A stretch of DNA of 64,000 nt from an uncultured Acidobacteriia bacterium. GTDB taxonomy: Bacteria; Acidobacteriota; Terriglobia; Bryobacterales; Bryobacteraceae. A program made the translations under genes and the position numbers. Shown here piece after piece: positions 53,889 through 63,621 of this stretch. The notes under the pieces are model-generated. The model was given only the letters and a program-made list of their open reading frames with translations, was not told the DNA's origin and ran no database searches. Position 1 is the stretch's first letter, and the number at the start of each line of letters is the position of its first letter. The stretch spans positions 1-64,000 of the forward strand of contig CAIVVT010000147.1 of NCBI GenBank assembly GCA_903909435.1, in the 5' to 3' direction.

Positions 53889-55412
53889 TTAATGCTTCCC
53901 GGCGAGCGCCTCGGCTGCTTTTACGTAGTTCGCCGCCCGTGGATTCTCCTTATTCCACTGGACCGGCTTCGACGAGTTTGCCAAACGCACCAGGCCAACC
54001 CCAATCGCGCGGGTCACCTCCGCCATGTTGTCGTAGTCGATTTTGTCCCAGTGGTCGCCCGGTTGATGATAGTCGGGATACTCGAAGGCCACGCCCAGCG
54101 TGTGGGCGGGAACCCCGGAATCGGCCAGCGACTGATTGTCGCTGCGCCCGAAGAAAGCGTCCGAGTTCGTCTCGTGCTTGTAGAACGTGACGCCCTGGTC
54201 GCGGCCCGCCTTGACCAGCCAGTCGGTCATGTTGGTGTAATCGAACCCGGTGACGAATACCCGCTTGAGCTGCGGCCCTTCGCTGTCGTCCGTGCGGCCC
54301 GTCTGCTCCAGGTTGAAGTTGGCGTCGGTCCGGTCCAGCGGAAACAGCGGGTGCGCGCCGTAGTAGCGCGACCCCAGCAGGCCCTTCTCCTCGCCAAAGT
54401 AAGCGATGAACAGGACGCTGCGCCTGGGCCGCTCCGGCAGGCGGGCCAGCGCTTCCGAGAGAGCCAGCATGGAGGAAGTGCCGCTGGCGTCGTCATTGGC
54501 GCCGTTGTGAATCTGCCCGCCCTCGATTCCGAGATGGTCGTAGTGGCCGCTCACGATCACGTAAGTGTCCTTTAACTTCGGGTCCGATCCGCGCAGCAGC
54601 CCGGCGACGTTCCTGAGTGTGACTTTCTTGCTATCCGCGGCCGCGCAGCGGGCGGAGACCGTGGCGCCCGTCTCCCCCTCGGGCAGGCCCTCGACGAACT
54701 TCCGGAACTCCGGGTCCCTGACCACGATCGCCGGCGGAGGAGTCTGCTTGCGCCCGCTCAGGTCGGTTAGGCGCGGCCCCTGCGGTCCCAGGTTCGTCAC
54801 GGATTCGATTAACACAGCCGCCTTGGACTCGCGCAGGCTGTTGCGGACTTTGCTCATCCGCCGGTACGTCTCCTCCCGCTGGGCCTCCGGCAGGGACCGG
54901 AAGTCCGGCCGTACGAGGACCACCGCTTTGCCGGTCACGCTCCCGGCGAACGCCGCGGTGTCCCCGTCCGCGAACGCCGCCTTCACCAGCGGCAGGTCCT
55001 TCCATTCGACACCGGTCTCGGCGGTGGCCCGCACAGCGTCGGGCGGCGGCTCGACCGTCTTGCCGTCCTTCTCAACCGAGAATTGTAGCCCCGCCGGATT
55101 CTCCGTAATGGTGGCGTAGGGTGCGCTTTGAAAGTACCCGTCGTCGCCGGCCGGCTCCAGTCCCGCCCGGCGGAACTCGGATGCGATGTATTCGGCCGCG
55201 ACGTCCAGGCCCTTCGACGGTGTGCCGCGGCCTTCCAAGGCGTCGGAAGCCAGGAATGACACGTGCGCTTTCAGTACGTTGGCGGTGATCGCGGCGGTGA
55301 GAATCTGCTCCTCGCTCGAAAGGGCGGCCGGCAGCAGGGTTGCGGCGCACAGCGCCAGGACCAGTGTTGAAGCGAATGGCTTGCGGGCGAGTCTCATGGG
55401 AAGAACACTCAT
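53889..55412 (-). CDS. Secreted M28-family metallopeptidase
   Basis: A 507-residue zinc aminopeptidase-like protein with a signal peptide ([20 protein letters not shown]). A protease-associated domain is inserted about 130-290. The M28 ligands and catalytic residues are visible: SGHYDHLG (His), [11 protein letters not shown] (bridging Asp), [12 protein letters not shown] (Glu-Glu), ANFNLEQTG and [13 protein letters not shown] (last His). Family members remove N-terminal amino acids from peptides outside the cytoplasm. The ATG at 55412 (GGTGATACG upstream) is preferred; 55397 is a second candidate. Confidence 0.92.
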   Translation of the reverse strand: MSVLPMRLARKPFASTLVLALCAATLLPAALSSEEQILTAAITANVLKAHVSFLASDALEGRGTPSKGLDVAAEYIASEFRRAGLEPAGDDGYFQSAPYATITENPAGLQFSVEKDGKTVEPPPDAVRATAETGVEWKDLPLVKAAFADGDTAAFAGSVTGKAVVLVRPDFRSLPEAQREETYRRMSKVRNSLRESKAAVLIESVTNLGPQGPRLTDLSGRKQTPPPAIVVRDPEFRKFVEGLPEGETGATVSARCAAADSKKVTLRNVAGLLRGSDPKLKDTYVIVSGHYDHLGIEGGQIHNGANDDASGTSSMLALSEALARLPERPRRSVLFIAYFGEEKGLLGSRYYGAHPLFPLDRTDANFNLEQTGRTDDSEGPQLKRVFVTGFDYTNMTDWLVKAGRDQGVTFYKHETNSDAFFGRSDNQSLADSGVPAHTLGVAFEYPDYHQPGDHWDKIDYDNMAEVTRAIGVGLVRLANSSKPVQWNKENPRAANYVKAAEALAGKH

Positions 55413-55540
55413 CGTATCACCAGGGTCCAGGGGCACCTTGACAACCGCTGCCGTGCGGGAGGCAGGTCGAATCAAACTCACCGGAAGCTTGTGGCGGGAG
55501 GCCGATACGCGTATAAGGAGGGTGAGCGCACACGAAATCC

Positions 55541-56470
55541 ATGGCGCAATCGGGACACAACGGCGGCCCGCCCAAGCTCAAAGCACCGAGTCAGGTCCGC
55601 GTGCTTCCCAACGCGCCCGCGGAGTTGACCTCCGGGCGGCTGGTCCGGTTGGGCGAGGGCATCGGCAAAGTGGTCTACGCCTCCGCGCATTGGGTGGTGA
55701 AGCGCGAGCGCCGGCCGGCGGAGATCATGGCGCTGATCGGCATCTGGAAGCTGCTGCGCCGTTTGGAAGCCCTGCTGCCGCGCTGGGCGCGCGATCGTCT
55801 GGCTCCCGATCCGGGCCGGCGGATCCAACTGCTCCTGCTGATCTTTCAGCCAATTGTGGAGGCCGTCCCGCGCGGCGTCTGGTTCGCGACGCATATCGGC
55901 GAATACTGGCGCTGGTACACGAAATCGGAGGCCCGCGGAGCCCTCATCGCGGAAAAGTATCTGACCGGGACTGCGCTGATCCCGGAGCGGGTGACCTTCC
56001 CGCCCACCAAAGTCCAGGTCAGGGAGTGGCCCGGATGGCTGATGGTGTCCGAGGCCACCGAGCGGGTGGAGACGACGCTGCACGACCGGATCAATGACCT
56101 GGCGCGCTCGCTTCGTTTCGACGAGATCGAGGTCTGGCTGCAGCGCTTCCTGGCCTCCCGCCGCCGCGCTTGGGCGCTGGGCGTGTTCTCGCTCGACGCG
56201 CATCTTAAGAACTACGGGATTCTCGGCGAGCGCATCGTCCTGCTCGACGCCGGCGGCCTGACCAACCGCTGGGCGGACATCGAGAGCCGCCTCAAACTGC
56301 TGGACGACTTCCTGAGCCCGCACGCCCGACTGGGCCTGGAACACACCTTGCGGGACCGCCCCGACATTGCCGAGCGATTCGACCAGCAGTGGCGGGCCAC
56401 TGTCAATCCGGAGGAGGTCCGGCGCCTCTGGCCGGAAGCCGCGCGCAACAGGCAGTCCGTCGGCGCGTGA
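55541..56470 (+). CDS. Kinase-fold protein (LPS-kinase-like), unknown substrate
   Basis: A 309-residue protein with hallmarks of a protein-kinase-like fold in unusual spacing. A glycine-rich strand and lysine, EGIGKVVYASAHWVVKRERR (K54), are followed about 165 residues later by FSLDAHLKNYGIL, holding a catalytic-type Asp and Asn (D219, N224), and then IVLLDAGGLTN with a DxG-like metal aspartate (D236). This resembles lipopolysaccharide core kinases and related proteins such as YrbL/WaaY. Helices of basic, aromatic character (about 60-130) lie between. No membrane anchor is certain. It is followed 24 bases later by nfo. Confidence 0.6.
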   Translation: MAQSGHNGGPPKLKAPSQVRVLPNAPAELTSGRLVRLGEGIGKVVYASAHWVVKRERRPAEIMALIGIWKLLRRLEALLPRWARDRLAPDPGRRIQLLLLIFQPIVEAVPRGVWFATHIGEYWRWYTKSEARGALIAEKYLTGTALIPERVTFPPTKVQVREWPGWLMVSEATERVETTLHDRINDLARSLRFDEIEVWLQRFLASRRRAWALGVFSLDAHLKNYGILGERIVLLDAGGLTNRWADIESRLKLLDDFLSPHARLGLEHTLRDRPDIAERFDQQWRATVNPEEVRRLWPEAARNRQSVGA

Positions 56471-56494
56471 CGTTCCCACGCTAAACTCAGTGGA

Positions 56495-57376
56495 ATGCGC
56501 ATCGGCATTCACACCTCCACGGCGGGCAATCTGGCCAATGCCGCCCGCAAAGCCCACGAACTCGGCGCGAACTGCTTTCAGATCTTCTCGGCCAGCCCGC
56601 GCATGTGGAAAGCATCGCCTCCAGATCCCGCGCAAGTGCTTGAGCTGAAAGCCGCACGGGCCGAGAACGACCTCGCCCCGCTGGTGATTCACGATAGCTA
56701 TCTGATCAATCTGGCGGCGTCCGATCCCGAGATCCGGGCTAAGTCCATCGCCGGATTCCGCGGCGAACTGGAGCGTGCCCGCACCATCGGCGCGGAGTAT
56801 CTGGTGATGCATCCGGGCAGCGCGAAGGGCCACGACTCGCTCGAACTGGCACTGGAAACGCTCGCGAATTCGCTCGAAACCGCCGCCAAGGGGCTGGCTT
56901 TCGACGGTTTTTGCCTACTTTTCGAGAACACCGCGGGCGGCGGAGCGACCATCGGGCGCAGCCTGGAAGAGTTGAAAACGCTGCGCGAAATGGCCGCTCC
57001 CCGGCTGCCGTTCCCGATCGGATACTGCCTGGACACCTGCCACCTGTTCGTTTCGGGCTACGACGTCTCAACCGAAGCAGGGCTCGACGACACCGTGAAC
57101 CAGACCGCCGCCGTGCTCGGACTGGACAACGTGCCGGTGATCCATACCAACGATTCCAAAGGCACGCTCAACTCGCACCTCGACCGGCATGAGAACATTG
57201 GAAAAGGACACATTGGTCTCGAAGGCTTCCGCCGCATCCTGAACCACCCGCAGCTGCGAACCAAGGCCTTTATTCTGGAAACGCCCATCGACAACGAGGG
57301 CGACGACCGGATCAATGTGGACGCCCTGAAATCTCTATGCCGGAAACGCCCTACAACCACGAAGAAGTCGAACTGA
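56495..57376 (+). CDS. nfo: Endonuclease IV (AP endonuclease)
   Basis: A 293-residue zinc TIM-barrel enzyme that cuts DNA at abasic sites. It begins [20 protein letters not shown] and has [67 protein letters not shown] and [11 protein letters not shown], which together supply the three-zinc ligands in the normal order. The gene runs 40 bases into the start of leuS, so the two are translationally linked. Confidence 0.95.
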   Translation: MRIGIHTSTAGNLANAARKAHELGANCFQIFSASPRMWKASPPDPAQVLELKAARAENDLAPLVIHDSYLINLAASDPEIRAKSIAGFRGELERARTIGAEYLVMHPGSAKGHDSLELALETLANSLETAAKGLAFDGFCLLFENTAGGGATIGRSLEELKTLREMAAPRLPFPIGYCLDTCHLFVSGYDVSTEAGLDDTVNQTAAVLGLDNVPVIHTNDSKGTLNSHLDRHENIGKGHIGLEGFRRILNHPQLRTKAFILETPIDNEGDDRINVDALKSLCRKRPTTTKKSN

Positions 57377-59778
57377 AATGGAGCGAACGCTGGGCCGCGC
57401 AGCCTGAGCTTTACAAGGCCGCCGACGACGGCGTAAAGCCGCGCTATTACGTGCTCGAAATGCTGCCCTACCCCAGCGGCCGGCTGCACATGGGGCACGT
57501 GCGCAACTACTCCATCGGCGACACCCTGGCGCGCTACATGTGGATGCGCGGCTACGACGTGATGCACCCGATGGGCTGGGACGCCTTCGGCATGCCGGCC
57601 GAGAACGCCGCCATCAAGCGCAATCAACATCCCGCCCTGTGGACGTTCTCGAACGTCGGCCACATGAAGCAGCAGCTCGCGCGGATGGGCTTCGCCTACG
57701 ATTGGGCGCGCGAGACCAACACTTGCACGCCGGAGTATTACCGCTGGAACCAGTGGTTTTTCCTGCGGATGTACGAAAAGGGTCTGGCCTACCGCAAGAA
57801 CTCGCTGGTGAACTGGTGCCCGGAATGCGCCACCGTGCTGGCGAATGAACAGGTTGTGGACGGCTGCTGCTGGCGTCACGAGACCACTCCGGTGGAGCAG
57901 CGCGAGCTGGTGCAGTGGTTCCTGCGCATCACCGCCTACGCCGATCAACTGTTGGACGACATGGCGCAACTGGAGGCGGGTTGGCCCGCCCAGGTGCTGA
58001 CCATGCAGCGCAACTGGATTGGCCGCAGCGAGGGCGCCGAGGTCGATTTCACGCTGAAGGCGACAGGGGAAAAGCTGCGCGTCTTCACCACGCGCGTGGA
58101 CACCATCTACGGCGCGACGTGCGTGATTCTCGCGCCGGAACATCCGGTGGCGAAACAGCTTTGCAGCGGCGACCTGGCCGCGGCGCTGAAGACGATGATC
58201 GACGACCCGTCCCGCAAAGACCCGGAGACGCAGGAGAAGTCGGGCTTCTTCACCGGCGCGACCGCGGTCAACCCGTACAACGGGCAGGAAGTGCCCATCT
58301 GGGTGGGCAGCTTCGTGCTGTGGGGCTACGGCACGGGGGCCATCATGGCCGTGCCGGCGCACGACCAGCGCGACTTCGAATTCTGCCGTAAGTACGACCT
58401 TCCGGTGACGCCGGTGATCCGCCCGGTGGACGGCGAGTTGGCCATCGAGTCCGAAATGCAGGAGTGTTTCCCGGACTACGGCGTCGTCGAGAACTCGGGA
58501 CCATGGTCGGGGCTGGCCTCCGCCGAAGCGCGTAAGCAGATGGCCGCTTTCGCCGAGCAGCAGGGCTTCGGGAAAGCCTCGATTACCTTCCGCCTGAAGG
58601 ACTGGGGCATCTCGCGGCAGCGCTACTGGGGCACGCCGATTCCCGTCGTGCACTGCCCCGTGGACGGCGTCGTAGCCGTGCCTGAGGACCAGTTGCCGAT
58701 CGAACTCCCGACCGACGTGCAGTTCACGGGCGAGGGCAAGTCGCCGCTGGCGCAGAACGAGCAGTTCGTGAAGACCACGTGTCCGAAGTGCGGCGGGCCC
58801 GCCGAGCGCGAGACCGACACGATGGACACCTTCGTCGATTCGTCGTGGTACTTCTTCCGCTACGTCGATCCGCGCAACACCTCCCTGCCGTTCGACCCGG
58901 CCAAGGTGCAGCCGTGGTTCCCTGTGGACCAGTACATCGGCGGCGTGACGCACGCCATCCTGCACCTGCTGTACGCCCGTTTTTGGTGCAAGGTGATGCG
59001 CGACCTCGGACTGGTTTCGGTGGACGAGCCGTTCAAGAACCTGTTCACGCAGGGCATGGTGCAGCTCAACGGCCAGACCATGTCGAAGTCGAAGGGCAAT
59101 ATCGTCGATCCGGACGACATGGTGGTGAAGTATGGCGCGGACACCTGCCGCCTGTTCACGCTGTTCGCGGCGCCGCCCGAGAAGAATATGGACTGGAACG
59201 AGTCGAGCGTCGAGGGGCAATATCGCTTCCTGAGCCGGCTGTTCCGCTGGGTCACGCGCAACTTCGACAATCCCGCCGGTACGGGCGAGACCGACGCGGC
59301 GGCGCTGCGCAAACTGCACCAGACCATTCGCAAGGTCACGGCGGACTTCAAGAACCGCTGGCACTTCAATACTTCGATCGCGGCGTTGATGGAGTTGATG
59401 AACGAACTGCAGTCGGTGGAAGCCGGCTTGTCGCCCGCGGTTCGCCGGGACTGCTCGGAGAAGGTCACGCTGCTGATCGCGCCGTTTGCGCCCTACGCCG
59501 CCGAAGAACTGTGGTCGCTGTTGGGCCACGCCGGACCGGTCTTCAAGCAGTCCTGGCCGGAGTTCGACGAGGCCCTGGCGCGCGAGGAATTGCTCGAAAT
59601 CCCGGTCCAAGTGAACGGCAAACTGCGCGGGCGCATCACAGTCCCGCATGAAACTTCCAAAGAGGATCTGGAGAAAGCCGCGCTGGCAGACGAGAAAGTA
59701 CAGGCTGCCATCGCCGGCAAGACAGTGGTGAAGGTGATCGTGGTGCCCGGGAAACTGGTCAATCTCGTCGTGCGGTAA
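57337..59778 (+). CDS. leuS: Leucyl-tRNA synthetase
   Basis: An 813-residue class I aminoacyl-tRNA synthetase that charges tRNA-Leu. The HIGH motif appears as [16 protein letters not shown], the zinc knuckle as WCPECATV and [11 protein letters not shown], the editing domain lies at about 220-410, and the KMSKS motif is TMSKSKGN. The C-terminal anticodon and RTE-like domain ends with VNGKLRGRI and [17 protein letters not shown]. Length is normal. It begins inside nfo (40-base overlap). Confidence 0.97.
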   Translation: MPETPYNHEEVELKWSERWAAQPELYKAADDGVKPRYYVLEMLPYPSGRLHMGHVRNYSIGDTLARYMWMRGYDVMHPMGWDAFGMPAENAAIKRNQHPALWTFSNVGHMKQQLARMGFAYDWARETNTCTPEYYRWNQWFFLRMYEKGLAYRKNSLVNWCPECATVLANEQVVDGCCWRHETTPVEQRELVQWFLRITAYADQLLDDMAQLEAGWPAQVLTMQRNWIGRSEGAEVDFTLKATGEKLRVFTTRVDTIYGATCVILAPEHPVAKQLCSGDLAAALKTMIDDPSRKDPETQEKSGFFTGATAVNPYNGQEVPIWVGSFVLWGYGTGAIMAVPAHDQRDFEFCRKYDLPVTPVIRPVDGELAIESEMQECFPDYGVVENSGPWSGLASAEARKQMAAFAEQQGFGKASITFRLKDWGISRQRYWGTPIPVVHCPVDGVVAVPEDQLPIELPTDVQFTGEGKSPLAQNEQFVKTTCPKCGGPAERETDTMDTFVDSSWYFFRYVDPRNTSLPFDPAKVQPWFPVDQYIGGVTHAILHLLYARFWCKVMRDLGLVSVDEPFKNLFTQGMVQLNGQTMSKSKGNIVDPDDMVVKYGADTCRLFTLFAAPPEKNMDWNESSVEGQYRFLSRLFRWVTRNFDNPAGTGETDAAALRKLHQTIRKVTADFKNRWHFNTSIAALMELMNELQSVEAGLSPAVRRDCSEKVTLLIAPFAPYAAEELWSLLGHAGPVFKQSWPEFDEALAREELLEIPVQVNGKLRGRITVPHETSKEDLEKAALADEKVQAAIAGKTVVKVIVVPGKLVNLVVR

Positions 59779-59931
59779 GCACGGGCGCCGGTCGCCGTCT
59801 GCGAATTTTCGCGCGGAGCATGGAAGGGCGCCGGGGGCGACGGTCTCGCCTCGAACAGATGCGGCCGGCGAGGCCTGGCTCGTTTCGGCATTGATCCCGG
59901 TCCGAATTGCTTTCTCGATTCGGATCGAAAC
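59779..59931. other. Short intergenic region after leuS
   Basis: 153 bases with GC-rich imperfect repeats (GGGCGCCGGTCGCC and GGGCGCCGGGGGCGACGG) that could form a weak terminator. No gene. Confidence 0.35.
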
Positions 59932-60459
59932 ATGTACAATCCACAGATGCAAGGAATACCTTGGAGCACAGTTACGCTCAGTTTTCTGTTGCTCATCTTG
60001 GCCCACGCAATAGGAGGACAGGAAGTGCAATCTCCGCAACCTGAAAAGCCCAAGCCGCCGATCAAAATGGAGCAGCGCGGCCGCATACTTGGAATCGGCG
60101 GTATCTTCTTCAAATCCGCGAATCGTGATCAGATGCGCGATTGGTATTCAAAGCATCTTGGACTCGCTGATAAAGGCGCGGGCGTGATGCTTCCGTGGCG
60201 CGAACACGGCGAACCGCAAAAAGAACATGTTACCGTTTGGAGTATTTTCCCCGCCTCCACCGACTATCTCGATCCCAGCCACGCATCGTTCATGATCAAC
60301 TACATCGTGGACGATCTGGATGCTTTGCTCGACCGCCTGAAACAAGAGGGCGTGAAGATCGACGCCAAACGAATGGATGAATCCTACGGTCGCTTCGCCT
60401 GGATCTATGATCTGGATGGGAATAAGATTGAGCTCTGGCAGCCGACCCCGAAGCCCTGA
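59932..60459 (+). CDS. Secreted VOC/glyoxalase-fold protein
   Basis: A 175-residue protein. An N-terminal hydrophobic segment (STVTLSFLLLILAHAIGG) is a likely signal peptide, then a proline-rich linker, then a single VOC domain of the glyoxalase/dioxygenase superfamily (about 52-170): GRILGIGGIFFKSANRDQMR, WYSKHLGL, FMINYIVDDLDALLDRLKQE, and WIYDLDGNKIELWQP with the metal-ligand Glu. Most VOC proteins are cytoplasmic; the signal peptide here is unusual. No reaction can be assigned. An ATG at 59947 is an alternative start. Confidence 0.85.
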   Translation: MYNPQMQGIPWSTVTLSFLLLILAHAIGGQEVQSPQPEKPKPPIKMEQRGRILGIGGIFFKSANRDQMRDWYSKHLGLADKGAGVMLPWREHGEPQKEHVTVWSIFPASTDYLDPSHASFMINYIVDDLDALLDRLKQEGVKIDAKRMDESYGRFAWIYDLDGNKIELWQPTPKP

Positions 60460-60565
60460 GGGCGTTCCGCCGCGCTGACTCCGTCGATTTTCATAACTAC
60501 GGCCCGTCGTCGGATCTTGAGAGAAAAGCTCAGCCCCCGCCACTGACTTGCCAGTGGGCTCCCTC

Positions 60566-60940
60566 ATGCGTGCCGTCGTTCTGCTGATGCTGGTGCTGTT
60601 CGCCATTCGCGCGTTCCCCCGTCAGGGGCAGGCGCCTTCACCGGAGTTGGAACGCGTCGAGCGGGCGCTCCAGGCGCTGTCCGACCTGAAAGCAAAAGTG
60701 GCCGCTATCGAGACCCAACTGGATCAGATGATCGCGGAGTTGAGCGAGCAGAAAGGCGCGGCCCAGAATCGCAAGCCGGCCGCATTCGGCGGGATGGGCG
60801 AAGTGGCGGCGAGCCCTGCCGATCCGTCTAAGCCCAAGTCAGTCCGTTGCGGCGCAATGACCGCCAAGGGCGAGCGCTGTACGCGCCCTTCAGTTCCAGG
60901 CAGTCGCTACTGCAGGCAACACCAGATGGCGCACCAGTAG
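60566..60940 (+). CDS. Small exported coiled-coil protein with C-terminal zinc-knuckle motif
   Basis: A 124-residue protein from the ATG at 60566. Residues 1-20 (MRAVVLLMLVLFAIRAFPRQ) are a signal peptide or anchor. Residues about 30-65 form a coiled coil (LERVERALQALSDLKAKVAA). The C-terminus carries CGAMTAKGERCTRPSVPGSR then YCRQH, a Cys/His pattern (C-x8-C-x9-C-x3-H) like that of DUF5763 zinc-ribbon proteins. Function unknown. It is convergent with the rfb operon. Confidence 0.75.
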   Translation: MRAVVLLMLVLFAIRAFPRQGQAPSPELERVERALQALSDLKAKVAAIETQLDQMIAELSEQKGAAQNRKPAAFGGMGEVAASPADPSKPKSVRCGAMTAKGERCTRPSVPGSRYCRQHQMAHQ

Positions 60941-60950
60941 CCATATGCGG

Positions 60951-61961
60951 CTAGCGGTGACTGTAGTTGTTCTCGTAATAGCCCAGGTACTCGCCCGATT
61001 TCACGCGTGCGGTCCAGGCGCGATTCTCGCGGTACCACTGAATGGTTTCCGCCAAGCCCTGCTCGAAGGGGACTTCGGCGTGCCAACCCGTGGCCTGCTC
61101 GATCTTCTCCGTGGTGATGGCGTAGCGCCGGTCGTGGCCGGGCCGGTCCGTGACGGGCGTCATCAGGCTGAGGGGCTTGTCGAGTTGCGCCAGAATCAAC
61201 TGCACCACTTCGCGGTTGGGCAGGGCGCGGGAGCCTCCGATGTTGTAGATCTCGCCCACCTGGCCGTGATTGAGCGCGGCCCAAATGGCGCGGCAATGGT
61301 CCTCCACGAACAGCCAGTCGCGGATCTGCATCCCGTCGCCGTAAATCGGCAAGGGCTTGTCGTCCATGGCGTTGGAGATCATCAGTGGGATGAGCTTCTC
61401 GGGGAACTGGAACGGTCCGTAGTTGTTTGAAGCGCGGGTCACCACCACCGGCAGTTTGAAAGTCGTGACGTAGGAGAGCGCCAGCAGATCGGAACCCGCT
61501 TTCGACGCCGAGTAGGGACTCGACGGCTTCAGCGGATAGGCTTCGTCGGCGTCGTCCGGCTCGTCGATCGAGCCGTAGACCTCATCAGTGGAAACGTGCA
61601 GGAAGCGCGGTGTCTTCAAAGCGCGCGCGGCCTCCAGCAGGGCGAAGGTTCCGCGCACATTCGTCTCTACGAACGCGGCCGGTCCCAGGATGGAGCGGTC
61701 CACATGCGACTCCGCCGCGAAATGCACGATCGCGTCGGGGCGCTCCTCTTCGAGCACCAGCCGCACGAGCGCGGAATCGCAGATGTCGCCGTGCACGAAG
61801 CGGTAGCCGGGGTCCTTTTCAATCGAGATCAGATTTTCGAGGTTGCCCGCATAGGTGAGCTTGTCGAGGTTGATCAGGCGCGAGGCCCAGCGGTTCTTTA
61901 CCGCGAGCCGGACGAAGGCGCTGCCGATGAAACCAGCGCCGCCAGTGACTAGCAGTTTCAT
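60951..61961 (-). CDS. rfbB: dTDP-glucose 4,6-dehydratase
   Basis: A 336-residue extended short-chain dehydrogenase, second step of dTDP-rhamnose synthesis. Cofactor motif VTGGAGFIGSAF, HFAAESHVDRSI, the catalytic triad in STDEVYGS and PYSASKAGSD (Tyr-x3-Lys), and the substrate-binding NNYGPFQFPEKLIPLMI and GDGMQIRDWLFVEDHCRAI identify RmlB. It overlaps rfbC by four bases (ATGA), and is the last gene of an rfbA-rfbC-rfbB operon. Confidence 0.97.
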   Translation of the reverse strand: MKLLVTGGAGFIGSAFVRLAVKNRWASRLINLDKLTYAGNLENLISIEKDPGYRFVHGDICDSALVRLVLEEERPDAIVHFAAESHVDRSILGPAAFVETNVRGTFALLEAARALKTPRFLHVSTDEVYGSIDEPDDADEAYPLKPSSPYSASKAGSDLLALSYVTTFKLPVVVTRASNNYGPFQFPEKLIPLMISNAMDDKPLPIYGDGMQIRDWLFVEDHCRAIWAALNHGQVGEIYNIGGSRALPNREVVQLILAQLDKPLSLMTPVTDRPGHDRRYAITTEKIEQATGWHAEVPFEQGLAETIQWYRENRAWTARVKSGEYLGYYENNYSHR

Positions 61962-62506
61962 TTGTGCTGCAACTCCCAGTCGTAGTTGATCCCCTCGGAA
62001 TTGTAAGGGATGCGGCCCTCGTCCTGCGGATTATACAACCGGTCGGTCAGGTAGACCAGCATCGCCGGAGTGGTTCCGATGACCTTGTATCCGTGAGCGA
62101 CGCCCGGTGGAATCAGGAGCTGCCACGAGCGCAATTGACCGATATAAAAGGTGTTCTTCACCCCGAACGTCGGCGAAGCGGGTCGCAAGTCCGCCAGGGC
62201 AACCTGGAACATACCTTGCACGACAGCCCAGACGTCGGTCTGGTGCTTGTGCAGGTGGAACGCCTTGATCGCTCCGGGGTAGGTCAGAGCCGCACTCACC
62301 TGGGTCGTGGCGGCCGGGTATTGATCCACCAGGCCCTGTCCGAAGCGGCAGATTTCCAGGAAATAGCCGCGGTCGTCGGGCCACAGGGCGATCGGCAGGA
62401 CACGGACACCCGCGATCAGGTCGGGCGAGTCGGGCTTCAGGATCAGTTTGCCGATCCCGCGTTCGCACTGCGGGATCTGGATTTCCGACAGCGCTGCTTC
62501 ACTCAT
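61958..62506 (-). CDS. rfbC: dTDP-4-dehydrorhamnose 3,5-epimerase family protein
   Basis: A 182-residue cupin-fold RmlC-like epimerase, third enzyme of dTDP-rhamnose synthesis. DDRGYFLEICRFGQGL, QVSAALTYPGAIKAFHLHKH with the catalytic His, DVWAVVQGMFQVALADLR and LLIPPGVAHGYKVIG, DWE near the end fit the family. KAFHLHKHQ differs from the usual GxHxQ; it may be a 3- or 5-epimerase variant. It overlaps both neighbours, indicating tight coupling. Confidence 0.9.
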   Translation of the reverse strand: MSEAALSEIQIPQCERGIGKLILKPDSPDLIAGVRVLPIALWPDDRGYFLEICRFGQGLVDQYPAATTQVSAALTYPGAIKAFHLHKHQTDVWAVVQGMFQVALADLRPASPTFGVKNTFYIGQLRSWQLLIPPGVAHGYKVIGTTPAMLVYLTDRLYNPQDEGRIPYNSEGINYDWELQHK

Positions 62507-63233
62507 GCGGTTCCGCCTTGCTGTCCTTCGCGACCAGGTTGCTGGCGCGCAGCAGGGAACTGAACGTCCCGGCGTCGGTCCACCAGCCCTCCAGGAACGA
62601 ATAAGTCATCGTGCCTTCCTGAATGTAGGCGTTGTTCACGTCCGTGATTTCGAGTTCGCCGCGCGCAGAGGGCTTCAGCATGCGTGTCTTCTCGAAGACC
62701 GACGCATCGTACATGTAGATGCCGGTCACTGCGTAGTGGGAGGCGGGGTTTTTGGGCTTCTCAACGATGTTGACGACCCTGCCATCCTCGATTTCAGCGA
62801 CGCCGAAACGCTCTGGATCGTCGACCTCTTTCAGCAGGATTTTAGCGCCGCACTCCTGGCGCCGGAAGTCGTCCACTGCCGCCGAGATGTCCTTCTCGAT
62901 GATGTTGTCCCCAAGGATCACGCAGACCTTTTCGCCCTCGACGAAATCCTCCGCCAGTTTGAGCGCGTCGGCGATGCCGCCTTCGCCTTCCTGGTAGGTA
63001 TAGCCAACCAGCGATAGGCCGAACTCCTTGCCATTGCCGAGCAATTGGAGAAAATCGCCCGCGTGGTTGCCCCCGGTCACGATCAAAATGTCCCGAATGC
63101 CCGCGTCCACCAGGGTCTGGACGGGGTAGTAGATCATGGGCTTGTCGTAAACCGGCAACAAGTGCTTATTGGTGATTTTTGTCAGCGGATAAAGACGGGA
63201 TCCTTTGCCGCCGGCGAGGACGATGCCTTTCAT
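62499..63233 (-). CDS. rfbA: Glucose-1-phosphate thymidylyltransferase (short form)
   Basis: A 244-residue nucleotidyltransferase that makes dTDP-glucose from dTTP and glucose-1-phosphate, the first step of the pathway. LAGGKGSRLYPLTKITNKHL then LPVYDKPMIYYPV is the sugar-nucleotidyltransferase signature; CVILGDNIIEKD holds the metal-binding Asp; EKPKNPASHYAVTGIYMYD and WWTDAGTF complete the site. It is about 45 residues shorter than classical RmlA and lacks its C-terminal helical part. GGAGGAACC is a strong ribosome binding site. It is first in the operon; rfbD is not in the window. Confidence 0.93.
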   Translation of the reverse strand: MKGIVLAGGKGSRLYPLTKITNKHLLPVYDKPMIYYPVQTLVDAGIRDILIVTGGNHAGDFLQLLGNGKEFGLSLVGYTYQEGEGGIADALKLAEDFVEGEKVCVILGDNIIEKDISAAVDDFRRQECGAKILLKEVDDPERFGVAEIEDGRVVNIVEKPKNPASHYAVTGIYMYDASVFEKTRMLKPSARGELEITDVNNAYIQEGTMTYSFLEGWWTDAGTFSSLLRASNLVAKDSKAEPHE

Positions 63234-63273
63234 GGTTCCTCCGCTGGAAGCTTATCATGATACACTTTTGCGC

Positions 63274-63621
63274 GTGAAACTATACTCCTGGAACGAGATA
63301 GCGGAAGAGCATTTGAACCCCTTGCTGGGACGGCGGGTCGTGCACACCGACCGGCTCACCATCGCGCGTCTGAACCTGAAGCAGGGCTGTGTCGTCCCGA
63401 GCCACTGGCATGAGAACGAACAGGTCTGCACCGTCGAGGAGGGCCGGCTGCAGTTCGTATATCCGGCCGGCGCGATCGAGGTGGGCGCGGGAGAATCGCT
63501 CGAGATTCCCTCCGGCGTACCGCACGAGGTGATCGCGCTCGAAGACAGCGTCGCGCTAGACATCTTCGCGCCGCGGCGCGAAGACTGGATTCGCGGCGAT
63601 GACGCCTATTTGCGGCGGTAG
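63274..63621 (+). CDS. Single-domain cupin protein
   Basis: A 115-residue small cupin. Motif 1 is VPSHWHENEQVCTVEEGRLQ with the His-x-His and Glu metal ligands; motif 2 is IPSGVPHEVIALED with the last His. Start is a GTG at 63274 (VKLYSWNEIAEEHLN). Such proteins bind a metal and often act as small-molecule isomerases or oxygenases or as sensors. It is divergent from rfbA, with 40 bases between starts. Function not assigned. Confidence 0.87.
   Translation: MKLYSWNEIAEEHLNPLLGRRVVHTDRLTIARLNLKQGCVVPSHWHENEQVCTVEEGRLQFVYPAGAIEVGAGESLEIPSGVPHEVIALEDSVALDIFAPRREDWIRGDDAYLRR

Noticed and set aside
57058-60039. 993-codon open frame on the minus strand
   Set aside because: It is the antisense of leuS and the end of nfo; composition is rich in His, Arg and Gln with no domain, and the plus-strand proteins are unmistakable.
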